Positions 40,138 through 48,593 of a DNA stretch of 64,000 bases are shown one piece after another (the first letter of the stretch is position 1; each line of letters begins with the position of its first letter). The stretch lies in assembly GCF_035503745.1 (NCBI RefSeq), contig NZ_DATJTC010000016.1, forward strand, positions 1 through 64,000, written 5' to 3'. A program made the translations under genes and the position numbers. Source of the DNA: Dyella_B sp035503745. Its GTDB lineage: Bacteria; Pseudomonadota; Gammaproteobacteria; Xanthomonadales; Rhodanobacteraceae. The notes under the pieces were generated by a model, which saw nothing but the letters and a program-made list of their open reading frames with translations, ran no database searches and was not told the origin of the DNA.

Positions 40138-42935
40138 TCATTGGGCGTGCCTCACGCCAATCCAGCCAAACCTGGCATGTGGCATGCCGGCGCGCACTGC
40201 TGTGCGCCGGCATTGCGACGGCCTTGATGAGCTGGGCTGGTGTGTCGCGCGCGGCCGCCGCCAATGGCGCGGATGCATCGGCCAGCCCCGCCGCAACCGG
40301 CGGCTCTGACGCCAGCGCCAGCGGCGGCTCGGTCGACTTCGATCGCAACCTGTTGTCCGGTTCCGGCCAGAACACCACAGACCTGTCGCGCTTCGAACAC
40401 GGCAACCCCACCCCTGCCGGCAATTACAATTCGGACGTCTATCTCAACGGTGGATGGGTCGCACGCGGCAACATTCGCCTGGCGTCGGCGTCGGTAAAAG
40501 AGAGCGCCGTTCCCTGTGTGGACGACAAATTGCTCGACATGCTCGGTCTGCATCCGGCCAAGCTGTCCGATGCGACGCTGGCGCAATTGAAAGACCCCAC
40601 GGCCTGCGTAAGCATCAACGACGTAATCCAGGGCGCCACCATGTCGTTCGACATGACGGAGCTGCGCCTGGATGTGAGCGTGCCGCAGGCCTACATGAAC
40701 CAGATGCCGCGCGGCTACGTCAGCCCCGAGTACTGGGATGCCGGCGTACCGGCCGCGATCCTGAACTACAACTTCGACAGTTACCGCAGCACCAACGACG
40801 GGCAGTCGCAGACCACCTCGTACCTGGGCCTCAACAGCGGCCTCAACCTCGGGCCCTGGCATCTGCGCGAAGACGCCACGGTGAACTGGGTGTCGGCCAC
40901 ACCCTCCACCCCGGCACGTCGCCAGTGGCAGAACATCGAAACCTATATCCAGCGCGACCTACCCTCGATGCGCGCACTGCTCACCATCGGCGACAGCTAC
41001 ACCGATGGCGCGGTGTTCGACAGCTACGGCATCCGCGGCGTGCAGTTGGGCACCGACGATCGCATGCTGCCGCAATCGCTGCAGGGTTACGCGCCGATCA
41101 TCCGTGGCGTAGCCAACACCAATGCCAGGGTCACCGTGCGCCAGAACGGCGTGCAGATCTACCAGACTACCGTGGCACCGGGTCCGTTCCAGATCAGCGA
41201 CCTGTATCCCACCGGCTACGGCGGCAGCCTGGATGTGACGGTGACCGAAGCCGACGGCCACGTCACGACCTACTCCGTACCGTATGCCTCGGTAGCCCAA
41301 CTGCTGCGTCCAGGCATCACCCGTTTCGACATCGCGGTGGGCCAGCTGCGCGACGCCACGATTTCCGACAAGCCCGACGTGGTGCAGGCCACGGTGCAGC
41401 ATGGCTTCAACAATCTGCTGACCGGCTACGCCGGCCTGGTGGGTTCGCAGGGTTATGTGGCTGCGCTGATCGGCACGGCGATCGACACACGCTTCGGCGC
41501 GCTGGCGGTGGACCTGACCCAGGCCAATACGCATATCCCCGGCTACTCCAATCAGTCCGGGCAGAGCATGCGCATCACCTACAGCAAGATCATCCCGTCA
41601 ACGAACACGACGCTCTCGGTGGCTGCTTATCGCTACTCCACCGGCGGCTTCTTCAGCCTCACCCAGGCCGCGCAGGCTCGCGACTATGTGCGCCAGGGCA
41701 TCAACGCTTTCGATTACGTGCCCCCGTCGACGGTGCCTACAATCGATGGCGTGCCGGAAGTGAGCGTGCTCACGCCAGCCCAGCAGGCTGCGCTCAACGG
41801 CAGCGCGTTCACCACCAATCCGATTCTTTCGGCCACCGGCGTCGAGCGCCAGCGCAACAACTTCACGCTGTCGCTCAGCCAGCGCCTGGGCCAGAACGGT
41901 GGCTCGATCTATACCAACCTCACTGCCAGCGACTACTGGAACAGCAACCATCCCTCCACGCAGTTCCAGGTCGGCTACAACAATCATTTCCACCGCCTGA
42001 ACTTCGGCATTTCCGCCACGCGCTCGGTCGATCCGACCGGACGCTATGACAACGAATTCTTCCTCAACTTCAGCCTGCCGCTGGGTGACAGCCCGCACGC
42101 GCCGACCTTCATGCTCAACCTCACGCATGACCAGACCACCGGCTCGCAGGATCAGGCGATCGTGAACGGTACGCTCGGTTCGATCAATCAGTTCAACTAT
42201 GGTGCCACCGCAACGCACAGCAGCGACGGTGGCGGCAATTCGGGCAGCGTGAATGTGGGGTATCGCAGTCCCTACGCCGTGTTCAACGCCAGCTACAGCG
42301 ATGGCAGCGGCTTCTCGCAGGCGTCCGTGGGCGCGACCGGCGTGATCGTCGCACATCCGGGTGGCGTCACCTTCGGCCAGCCGACCGGCGACACCATCGG
42401 CATCGTCTATGTGCCGGGTGCCTCGGGTGCGCAACTGCAGAATGCGCCGGGTGCGCGCGTCGACCATTTCGGCTACGCGGTGGTGCCTTACCTCACCCCG
42501 TACAACCTCAATACTGTGCAGATCGACCCCAAGGGCTTGCCGCTGGACGTGCAGTTGGATGCCACCAGCGCACAGGTGGCGCCGTACGAGGGCGCGGTGG
42601 TAATACTGAAGTTCAAGACCGAGAATGGCCGCGCGCTGATCGTGCACGCCACGATGGAAAACGGCGAACCGCTGCCGTTCGGCGCGGAAGTATTTAACGA
42701 GAAGGGAACCTCGCTGGGCGTGGTTGGCCAGGGCGGACAGATCCTGGTGCGCGGCGTCAATCAGGCGGGCCAGTTGAGCGTGCGCTGGGACGACAATGGT
42801 GAGGCACAATCGTGCTCGTTCACCTATAAGCTCGGTCCCCGCGTCAAGGGCAAGAAGGTTAACGCTTACCAAGAGATCCAAGCAACTTGCACGCGTACCA
42901 ACGCGGTCGCACAAGTCACGAGGAACGGTACATGA
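40134..42935 (+). CDS. Outer-membrane fimbrial usher (FimD/PapC family)
   Basis: 933-residue usher. An N-terminal signal and Ala/Ser-rich segment precede VDFDRNLLSGSGQNTTDLSRFEHGNPTPAGNY, the chaperone-binding N-domain. The long beta-barrel with plug domain (PIIRGVANTNARVTVRQNG, YQTTVAPGPFQISDLYPTG) and C-terminal domains (PFGAEVFNEKG) follow. It secretes and orders pilin subunits. Translationally coupled on both sides by 4-bp overlaps. Confidence 0.95.
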   Translation: MIIGRASRQSSQTWHVACRRALLCAGIATALMSWAGVSRAAAANGADASASPAATGGSDASASGGSVDFDRNLLSGSGQNTTDLSRFEHGNPTPAGNYNSDVYLNGGWVARGNIRLASASVKESAVPCVDDKLLDMLGLHPAKLSDATLAQLKDPTACVSINDVIQGATMSFDMTELRLDVSVPQAYMNQMPRGYVSPEYWDAGVPAAILNYNFDSYRSTNDGQSQTTSYLGLNSGLNLGPWHLREDATVNWVSATPSTPARRQWQNIETYIQRDLPSMRALLTIGDSYTDGAVFDSYGIRGVQLGTDDRMLPQSLQGYAPIIRGVANTNARVTVRQNGVQIYQTTVAPGPFQISDLYPTGYGGSLDVTVTEADGHVTTYSVPYASVAQLLRPGITRFDIAVGQLRDATISDKPDVVQATVQHGFNNLLTGYAGLVGSQGYVAALIGTAIDTRFGALAVDLTQANTHIPGYSNQSGQSMRITYSKIIPSTNTTLSVAAYRYSTGGFFSLTQAAQARDYVRQGINAFDYVPPSTVPTIDGVPEVSVLTPAQQAALNGSAFTTNPILSATGVERQRNNFTLSLSQRLGQNGGSIYTNLTASDYWNSNHPSTQFQVGYNNHFHRLNFGISATRSVDPTGRYDNEFFLNFSLPLGDSPHAPTFMLNLTHDQTTGSQDQAIVNGTLGSINQFNYGATATHSSDGGGNSGSVNVGYRSPYAVFNASYSDGSGFSQASVGATGVIVAHPGGVTFGQPTGDTIGIVYVPGASGAQLQNAPGARVDHFGYAVVPYLTPYNLNTVQIDPKGLPLDVQLDATSAQVAPYEGAVVILKFKTENGRALIVHATMENGEPLPFGAEVFNEKGTSLGVVGQGGQILVRGVNQAGQLSVRWDDNGEAQSCSFTYKLGPRVKGKKVNAYQEIQATCTRTNAVAQVTRNGT

Positions 42936-44014
42936 TGCGTCGTTTGTTCAAGCTTGCTCCACGGTGCATCCCGTTCCTCGCCTGCATGTTGCTGGCGACG
43001 GTGTCGACAAGTTGGTCGCCACGCGCCGAGGCCTTTCCAAGAAACAACCCCACCTGCACGTCCTCCGGCTCGGCGACGCTCACCTTTCCCTCCAGCGTGA
43101 GTATCCCGACTAACGCGGCAGTAGGGGCCACGCTGGCCTCGGGCAACGCCACCATTACGTTTACCTGCCAGAACATTCCGGCCAGCACGGCCGGCGCGTT
43201 CATCCAGGCAGGCCAGTATTTGGCCACCCTGGATCCCACCAATAATACGAACGGCCCAGGCATCACCTTCGCGACCGGCGTCGCCGGCCTCGCCGTGGTG
43301 GTCAACGGCAGCCCCGTCGCCACCTCAAGCAACGCGTGCCTCCTCTGCGGCCCCACCAGTACGGCAGGCTATCAGCCTGGATCCGTGGCGAGCGGTACCG
43401 GCACGGTCACCGCCAACTACACGGCGACGCTGATCAAGACCGGCCCCATCGCCGTCGGCAACATCGCCTCGATCAATTTGATTCCGTTCTGGTGGTACAT
43501 CCCCGGGGATGGCACCTACGGCACCAGCATAAGCTTGAATACCAACCTCATTCTGCCGGCGATCACCGTGACAACCCCCAGTTGCACGATCGCTACCGGC
43601 TATGTGAGCCAGTCCGTGATCTTGCCGGGCGTACCGATCACATCGATGACGACGGCGGGTCAAGTGAACGGTAGAACCGCTTTCAACATCGGCATCTCCG
43701 GTTGTCCCTCGACGGTAAGTGCAGTAACGGTCTACTTTTATGGCGCAAACATCGATGCCAATACCGGCAACCTGGTCAATAACGGCACAGCCCAAAATGT
43801 CGAGGTGCAGTTGTTGAACGGTACCGGCGGCAGCGCCACGCCATTCTCGGCCATCAATCTTAGCGGCGCCCAGGCGACGGCCCAGAATTCATCGGCATAC
43901 AACGTCAGCGGCGGCGTTGCGATGTTGAACTACTACGCGCAATACATCGCTACGGGAGCCACGACCGCGGGCACCGTCAGCACCAGCGTAACGTTCGTGA
44001 TCGCCTACCCATAA
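42932..44014 (+). CDS. Fimbrial tip subunit / adhesin
   Basis: 360-residue exported protein with a signal peptide (to about PRAEA), a distinct N-terminal domain (about 35-215) and a C-terminal pilin domain with TTPSCTIATGYVSQ, GISGCPS and a donor-strand end TAGTVSTSVTFVIAYP. The two-domain layout, with the pilin domain similar to the first gene's product, fits a tip adhesin; the binding target is unknown. ATG 42932 overlaps the usher stop by four bases. Confidence 0.85.
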   Translation: MMRRLFKLAPRCIPFLACMLLATVSTSWSPRAEAFPRNNPTCTSSGSATLTFPSSVSIPTNAAVGATLASGNATITFTCQNIPASTAGAFIQAGQYLATLDPTNNTNGPGITFATGVAGLAVVVNGSPVATSSNACLLCGPTSTAGYQPGSVASGTGTVTANYTATLIKTGPIAVGNIASINLIPFWWYIPGDGTYGTSISLNTNLILPAITVTTPSCTIATGYVSQSVILPGVPITSMTTAGQVNGRTAFNIGISGCPSTVSAVTVYFYGANIDANTGNLVNNGTAQNVEVQLLNGTGGSATPFSAINLSGAQATAQNSSAYNVSGGVAMLNYYAQYIATGATTAGTVSTSVTFVIAYP

Positions 44015-44026
44015 GGACGATGGAGC

Positions 44027-44054
44027 AGCATCGCAGTGTTTGCGCTGCGATGCT
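44027..44054 (+). terminator. Hairpin after fimbrial operon
   Basis: AGCATCGCAG (44027-44036) and CTGCGATGCT (44045-44054) form a 10-bp stem, 8-base loop, 13 bases past the adhesin stop. The trailing sequence TGTTCG is only weakly T-rich. Confidence 0.55.
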
Positions 44055-44152
44055 TGTTCGCAGCCGGTATCACCCTGCTGGATGAAGTCATCGGCGATCA
44101 GTGCAACAAAAAGCTCAAGTTATTCGAGTCGTTGACCGATAACTTTCAGGCG

Positions 44153-44572
44153 TCACTCGTAAGTCTGGGTGACCAGTACCGGATCGGCACCGCTGGGTTG
44201 GGCAGCACGGACGTAGTTGGCGAAGTAGTTGAGCACCTGATCAGGTTCTGCGCTCGACAAATGCACAACGCTGGCGCTGTAGGTCCGCGATACGTTGTCC
44301 GGCGTCGCGCTCGAACCGGAACAGCTTTGCTGATACCGCTGCCGCGCCTGGGCGGCGCGAGTGACCGCACTCACCAGATCCGGCGCCGTCGAGATATTGC
44401 AGGTCGGCTCGACCAGCGCGCCGACGAACGTGATGGTTCCACCTGCAAAGCTTCCACCTTTCGCGGCCTCGTGCTCGGTCGTGACGTTGCCGCCCGCCCT
44501 CGCGACAGACGACGCGAACATCATCGCAACCGAACAAGCCACCAAAGCTAACCCACGCTGCCCACGCATCAT
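44153..44572 (-). CDS. Fimbrial-subunit-like protein, opposite strand
   Basis: 139-residue exported protein with a signal peptide ending ASSVARA and the pilin N-terminal pattern GGTITFVGALVEPTCNI; a second cysteine is in QQSCSGSS. The end LNYFANYVRAAQPSGADPVLVTQTYE is pilin-like but lacks the clear TAxVxYxLxY donor strand of the first gene. Starts at 44584, 44572 and 44569 are possible; GGAGGG at 44582-44577 favours the last two. It faces the fimbrial operon tail to tail and may be a minor or decaying subunit. Confidence 0.75.
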   Translation of the reverse strand: MMRGQRGLALVACSVAMMFASSVARAGGNVTTEHEAAKGGSFAGGTITFVGALVEPTCNISTAPDLVSAVTRAAQARQRYQQSCSGSSATPDNVSRTYSASVVHLSSAEPDQVLNYFANYVRAAQPSGADPVLVTQTYE

Positions 44573-45175
44573 GCTGCCCTCCACCGGCGCCCACGCGTAT
44601 CGCGGGGACCTGTAGGCACCAATCGGCCGCGGCGCGCCAGCCTTAAGAGGCTCTGCCGAAGGCAGTTACCAAAGTGAGAAATTCATCACACTATTCGTGT
44701 GAATCGGCCGTCAGAAGATTTACGCGCGGTGGTTTTTCTGGCGTTCGTGTAGCTGGCGTGAAGTCCTTGTGAAACAGCTGCTTGCCTGCATTCACAGGCC
44801 GTTGAAAGGCGCGTTGGTCGTCCGTCGTGCGCGCATCCCGCCATCCGGCCGCACTCCGCCAGGTTCAAGGGCAGTTGAACCATCGCGAGCGTAGGCGTTT
44901 GGCTGACACGCGTCATGATCATGACGCTGGCGCCGGACCGTCATGTCCGGCACTTTTCTTATCGGCAGAATTTCGGCGCGCTTTAGGGCCTGCTTACAGT
45001 ATTGGCGTGGCGCGCGCCGGGCGCTGTTTGCTCGCCAGCCAAGGAAGCGTGAAGGCGTGTACGTCCGTGCACGGCCGAGCGACGACGCCGGATGGCGGGC
45101 AAACAGACCCGGCCCTGCGGGTTGCGCCAATAGTGTAAAAAGGCCCTGGTGTTTATGAAGAACTTTCGCGCGCGC
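44573..45175. other. 603-base stretch without a supported gene
   Basis: Short open frames here lack ribosome sites and protein-like composition. The right half is occupied by a large imperfect palindrome (44985-45146). The left half presumably contains the promoter of the reverse-strand pilin gene. Confidence 0.55.
44985..45146. repeat. Large imperfect palindrome
   Basis: 162-base inverted repeat. Outer arms AGGGCCTGCTTACAGTATTG (from 44985) and the complement of the right end (AGGGCCTTTTTACACTATTG) agree at 16 of 20 positions, followed by a second shared block (GCCGGG, CTGTTTGC and CGCCA). It contains no gene and only one copy is in this window. It looks like another short non-autonomous repeat. 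Confidence 0.6.
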
Positions 45176-45922
45176 TCAGCGCGAGGAGATGTATTTCTCG
45201 CGACGGATTTGCGGAATCGGCAAGCCACATTCCTTCAGCGCATTGAACGCGGCGTCGACCATGTTGGGATTGCCGCACAGATAAGCGATGTCGCGCTCGG
45301 CCGACGGCGCCAGCTCCGCCAGCACGCTTTGCACGTGGCCGTGGCGATCGTGCGGGCGCGGCACCGCGCGTGGCTGGCGGCTCAGGCACCCGTGGAAGGT
45401 GAAGCCCGGATGGGCCTGGGCGAAAGCTTCGAATTCCTCGCCGTAGAGCAGCTCCGTCTCGTTGCGCGCGCCGTACAGCAGCACCACTTCGCGCTGCCCC
45501 TGCGCCAGCAGTTTCGCCAGCTGCGGCAGCATCGCGCGATACGGCGTGACGCCGGTACCGGTGGCCAGCAGCAAGTAGCGGGGATGGCTGTCGGCATCCT
45601 GCAGGCAGAAGCGCCCATACGGGCCGCTGGCGTCGATCGTATCGCCGACCTGCAAGCCGCTGAGCAGCCGGGTGGCCGCGCCGCCGTCCACGTAGCTCAC
45701 CGCGATCTCGATACGTCCTACCGGCGAGCTGCCGTCGCCGACGCTGGCCACCGAATAGCTGCGCTTGGTGGCGGTGCCGTCGTCGTAATGGAAGTGGATC
45801 TGCAGGAACTGCCCGGGGATGAAGGCCAGCGGCTTGCCGTCGACGCGCTCGAACACCAGGTGCCGCACGGTGGGCGCCAGCATGCGGCTGTCGGCGAGGC
45901 GGAGGATGAACTGTTCGGCCAT
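45176..45922 (-). CDS. Ferredoxin/flavodoxin-NADP reductase-like FAD oxidoreductase
   Basis: 248-residue FNR-family flavoprotein. FAD-binding motif TKRSYSVAS near residue 52, GPYGRFCL near 100, the NADP-binding TGTGVTPYRAML near 120 and YLCGNPNMVD near 220. The C-terminus KEKYISS-type (REKYISSR) ending is common in ferredoxin-NADP reductases. It should move electrons between NADPH and ferredoxin or flavodoxin. No neighbouring redox partner gene is seen. Confidence 0.85.
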   Translation of the reverse strand: MAEQFILRLADSRMLAPTVRHLVFERVDGKPLAFIPGQFLQIHFHYDDGTATKRSYSVASVGDGSSPVGRIEIAVSYVDGGAATRLLSGLQVGDTIDASGPYGRFCLQDADSHPRYLLLATGTGVTPYRAMLPQLAKLLAQGQREVVLLYGARNETELLYGEEFEAFAQAHPGFTFHGCLSRQPRAVPRPHDRHGHVQSVLAELAPSAERDIAYLCGNPNMVDAAFNALKECGLPIPQIRREKYISSR

Positions 45923-45985
45923 GCGGGTATTCCCGGGGAAACGGTGAGTGCGCCGGGATGAACCGGGCGGCGGGGCAAGGCCCGC

Positions 45986-45991
45986 TATAAT
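45986..45991 (+). promoter_or_regulatory. Perfect -10 box upstream of yadG
   Basis: TATAAT at 45986-45991 would place transcription start near 45998. No convincing -35 is seen 17 bases upstream. If this is used, the leader to ATG 46007 is only about nine bases, which makes ATG 46019 worth considering. Confidence 0.5.
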
Positions 45992-46006
45992 AAGGGGCTA
46001 GATCAA

Positions 46007-46969
46007 ATGGTGCAGCCCATGTCCCCTACTCCCGCGCTAGTCGTTGAAAACCTGCGCAAAACCTATGGCAACGGCGTCCAGGCCCTCAAAGGCGTCAGCC
46101 TGACGGTGCAGCCGGGCGATTTCTTCGCCCTGCTGGGCCCCAACGGCGCCGGCAAATCCACCCTGATCGGCATCCTGTCCTCGCTGGTCAATTCCAGCGA
46201 GGGCGATGCGCGGATCTTCGGCGTGTCGGTCAACAAGCGGCGCAACGAAGCGATGAAGCTGATCGGCCTGGTCCCGCAGGAGCTTAACTTCAACCAGTTC
46301 GAGAAGCCGTTCGACATCTGCGTGAACGAAGCCGGCTTTTACGGCATCCCCCGCAAGGTCGCCGCCCAGCGCGCCGAGAAGTACCTCAAGGAGTTGCGCC
46401 TGTGGGACAAGGCGCAGGACCAGGCGCGCATGCTTTCCGGCGGCATGAAGCGCCGCCTGATGATCGCGCGCGCGATGATGAACGAGCCGCGCCTGCTCAT
46501 CCTGGACGAGCCTACCGCGGGCGTGGACATCGAGATCCGCCGTTCGATGTGGCAGTTCATCAGCGGCATCAACGCCGCCGGCACCACGGTGATCCTTACC
46601 ACGCATTACCTGGAAGAAGCCGAACAGCTGTGCCGCAACATCGCGATCATCGATCACGGCACCATCGTGGAAAACACCACGATGAAGAACCTTCTGTCCA
46701 AGCTGGACGTGGAAACCTTCGTGTTCGATGTCGCCGACCTGCCGCCGACGCTACCGACCCTGCCCGGCATCACCTTCCGCCGCGTTGACGAGCACACGCT
46801 GGAAGCGGAAATGCCGCGCACCCAGCCCATGAACGCGCTGTTCGATGCGTTCGGCACGCACGGCATCACGGTAACCTCGATGCGCAACAAGACCAATCGC
46901 CTGGAAGAGCTGTTCGTGCGACTGGTGGAAAACGGCCGGCAAGAGCCGAGCAAGGAGAAAGTGGCGTGA
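46007..46969 (+). CDS. yadG: ABC transporter ATPase (YadG family)
   Basis: 320-residue ATPase with Walker A GPNGAGKST near residue 46, signature LSGGMKRRLMIARA, Walker B LLILDEPTAGVD and switch His in LTTHYLEEAEQ. The sequence follows E. coli YadG closely. Its partner permease follows with a GTGA overlap. The substrate of YadGH is not established. The start may be ATG 46007 or ATG 46019; neither has a strong ribosome site downstream of the likely transcription start. Confidence 0.92.
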   Translation: MVQPMSPTPALVVENLRKTYGNGVQALKGVSLTVQPGDFFALLGPNGAGKSTLIGILSSLVNSSEGDARIFGVSVNKRRNEAMKLIGLVPQELNFNQFEKPFDICVNEAGFYGIPRKVAAQRAEKYLKELRLWDKAQDQARMLSGGMKRRLMIARAMMNEPRLLILDEPTAGVDIEIRRSMWQFISGINAAGTTVILTTHYLEEAEQLCRNIAIIDHGTIVENTTMKNLLSKLDVETFVFDVADLPPTLPTLPGITFRRVDEHTLEAEMPRTQPMNALFDAFGTHGITVTSMRNKTNRLEELFVRLVENGRQEPSKEKVA

Positions 46970-47745
46970 GCAATATGTCCGGCAACCTGGTCGCCCTGCA
47001 TACCGTCGTGCGACGCGAGATCGTGCGCATCATGCGCATCTGGACGCAGACGCTGATCCCGCCGGCAATCACCATGACGCTGTATTTCGTGGTGTTCGGC
47101 AAGCTGATCGGCGGGCGCATCGGCACCATCCAGGGCGGTTTCAGCTATATGCAATACATCGTGCCGGGCCTGGTGATGATGAGCATCATCACCAACAGCT
47201 ACGGCAACATTTCCAGCTCCTTCTTCGGCGCGAAGTTCCAGCGCTCGGTGGAGGAAATGCTGGTGTCGCCGATGCCGAACTGGGTCATTTTGCTTGGCTA
47301 CGTCACCGGCGCGGTGGTGCGCGGACTGATCGTGGGCATCCTGGTGCTGCTGATCGCCCTGTTCTTCACCCGGCTGCAGGTGGCGCATCCGGTGATCACC
47401 CTGCTCTCGGTACTGCTGGGCGCCACGATCTTTTCGCTGGCCGGCTTCGTCAATGCGATCTATGCCAAGAAATTCGACGATATCGCCCTGGTGCCGACGT
47501 TCGTGCTTACGCCGCTGACCTATCTGGGCGGCGTGTTCTACTCGGTGACCATGCTGGGCGAGCCCTGGCAGGCCATTTCGCGCGCCAATCCCATCCTGTA
47601 CATGGTCAACGCATTCCGTTTCGGCGTGCTGGGCATCAGCGACGTGCGCGTGGACGTGGCATTCGTGGTGATGCTGGGATTTGTGGTGGTGCTGTCGGCC
47701 ATTGCGCTGAGCCTGCTCAAGCGCGGTGTCGGGCTGCGTTCGTGA
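46966..47745 (+). CDS. yadH: ABC-2 type permease (YadH family)
   Basis: 259-residue permease with six membrane helices, of the ABC-2 type. It has RREIVRIMRIWTQTLIPP near the N-terminus and ANPILYMVNAFRFGVLGIS near residue 205, as in E. coli YadH. The GTG start overlaps the yadG stop by four bases. Together they form a small exporter of unknown substrate. Confidence 0.92.
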   Translation: MSNMSGNLVALHTVVRREIVRIMRIWTQTLIPPAITMTLYFVVFGKLIGGRIGTIQGGFSYMQYIVPGLVMMSIITNSYGNISSSFFGAKFQRSVEEMLVSPMPNWVILLGYVTGAVVRGLIVGILVLLIALFFTRLQVAHPVITLLSVLLGATIFSLAGFVNAIYAKKFDDIALVPTFVLTPLTYLGGVFYSVTMLGEPWQAISRANPILYMVNAFRFGVLGISDVRVDVAFVVMLGFVVVLSAIALSLLKRGVGLRS

Positions 47746-47777
47746 GCCTGCACGGGCCGGGCGTCGGGCGCTGACCC

Positions 47778-48497
47778 ATGCGCGTCAACAAATACATCAG
47801 CGAAGCGGGCTTGTGCTCGCGCCGCGAGGCGGACGAACTGCTGCTGGCCGGTCGCGTGACCATCAACGGCGAGGTGGTAAGCACGGGCGCCAAGGCGCTG
47901 GACGGCGACGAGGTTCGCGTCGATGGCGAAATCGTGCGTGCGCGCCTGCTCGGCAGCACGCCTGCCGCCAAACGCGGGGTCTATATCGCGCTGTATAAGC
48001 CGGTGGGCATCACCTGTACCACCGACCAGGGCGTGGAAGGCAACATCATCGATTTCGTCGACCACCAGGAACGCATCTTCCCGGTCGGGCGGTTGGACAA
48101 GGATTCTGAAGGGCTGATCCTGCTGACCAGCAACGGCGACATCGTCAACGAGATCCTGCGCGCGGAGAACCACCACGAGAAAGAATACCTGGTCGCGGTC
48201 AACAAGCCCGTCACCGAGGAGTTCCTCGCCGGCATGGCGCGCGGCGTGCGTATCCGCGGTCAGCTGACCAGGCCCTGCCGCACGCGCAAGATCGCCAAGT
48301 TCGGCTTCGGCATCGTGCTGACCCAGGGCCTGAACCGGCAGATCCGCCTGATGGCGGCCGCGTTCGGCTACCGGGTGACGCAGCTGCGCCGCGTGCGCAT
48401 CATCAACGTCAAGCTCGGCCACTTGAAACCGGGCCAGTGGCGCAACCTCACCGACGCGGAACTGAAAGGCCTGCTGCCCCAGCGCACGCAATGGTGA
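47778..48497 (+). CDS. rluF: 23S rRNA pseudouridine synthase RluF
   Basis: 239-residue RsuA-family enzyme. N-terminal S4 RNA-binding domain (RVNKYISEAGLCSRREADELL), catalytic aspartate in FPVGRLDKDSEGL near residue 113 and the LTQGLNRQIRLM motif near 188. Comparison favours RluF (U2604 of 23S rRNA); RluB/RsuA are the nearest alternatives. Followed by a strong terminator. Confidence 0.88.
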   Translation: MRVNKYISEAGLCSRREADELLLAGRVTINGEVVSTGAKALDGDEVRVDGEIVRARLLGSTPAAKRGVYIALYKPVGITCTTDQGVEGNIIDFVDHQERIFPVGRLDKDSEGLILLTSNGDIVNEILRAENHHEKEYLVAVNKPVTEEFLAGMARGVRIRGQLTRPCRTRKIAKFGFGIVLTQGLNRQIRLMAAAFGYRVTQLRRVRIINVKLGHLKPGQWRNLTDAELKGLLPQRTQW

Positions 48498-48525
48498 AGC
48501 AACGTACATCGCTCAAAACCCGACG

Positions 48526-48553
48526 AGCCCGGCCGCCAGCGGCCGGGCTTTTT
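48526..48553 (+). terminator. Intrinsic terminator after rluF
   Basis: Stem AGCCCGGCC (48526-48534) / GGCCGGGCT (48541-48549), 6-base loop, then TTTTT. It also lies 40 bases past the stop of the convergent protease gene. Confidence 0.9.
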
Positions 48554-48593
48554 CATGCATGGCAAGACGCGCGTCCCTGCGCGTCGCACCCAC

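Noticed and set aside
44686..45130. Short reverse open frames of 78 and 112 codons
   Set aside because: No ribosome sites, overlapping in different frames, and partly within the large palindrome.
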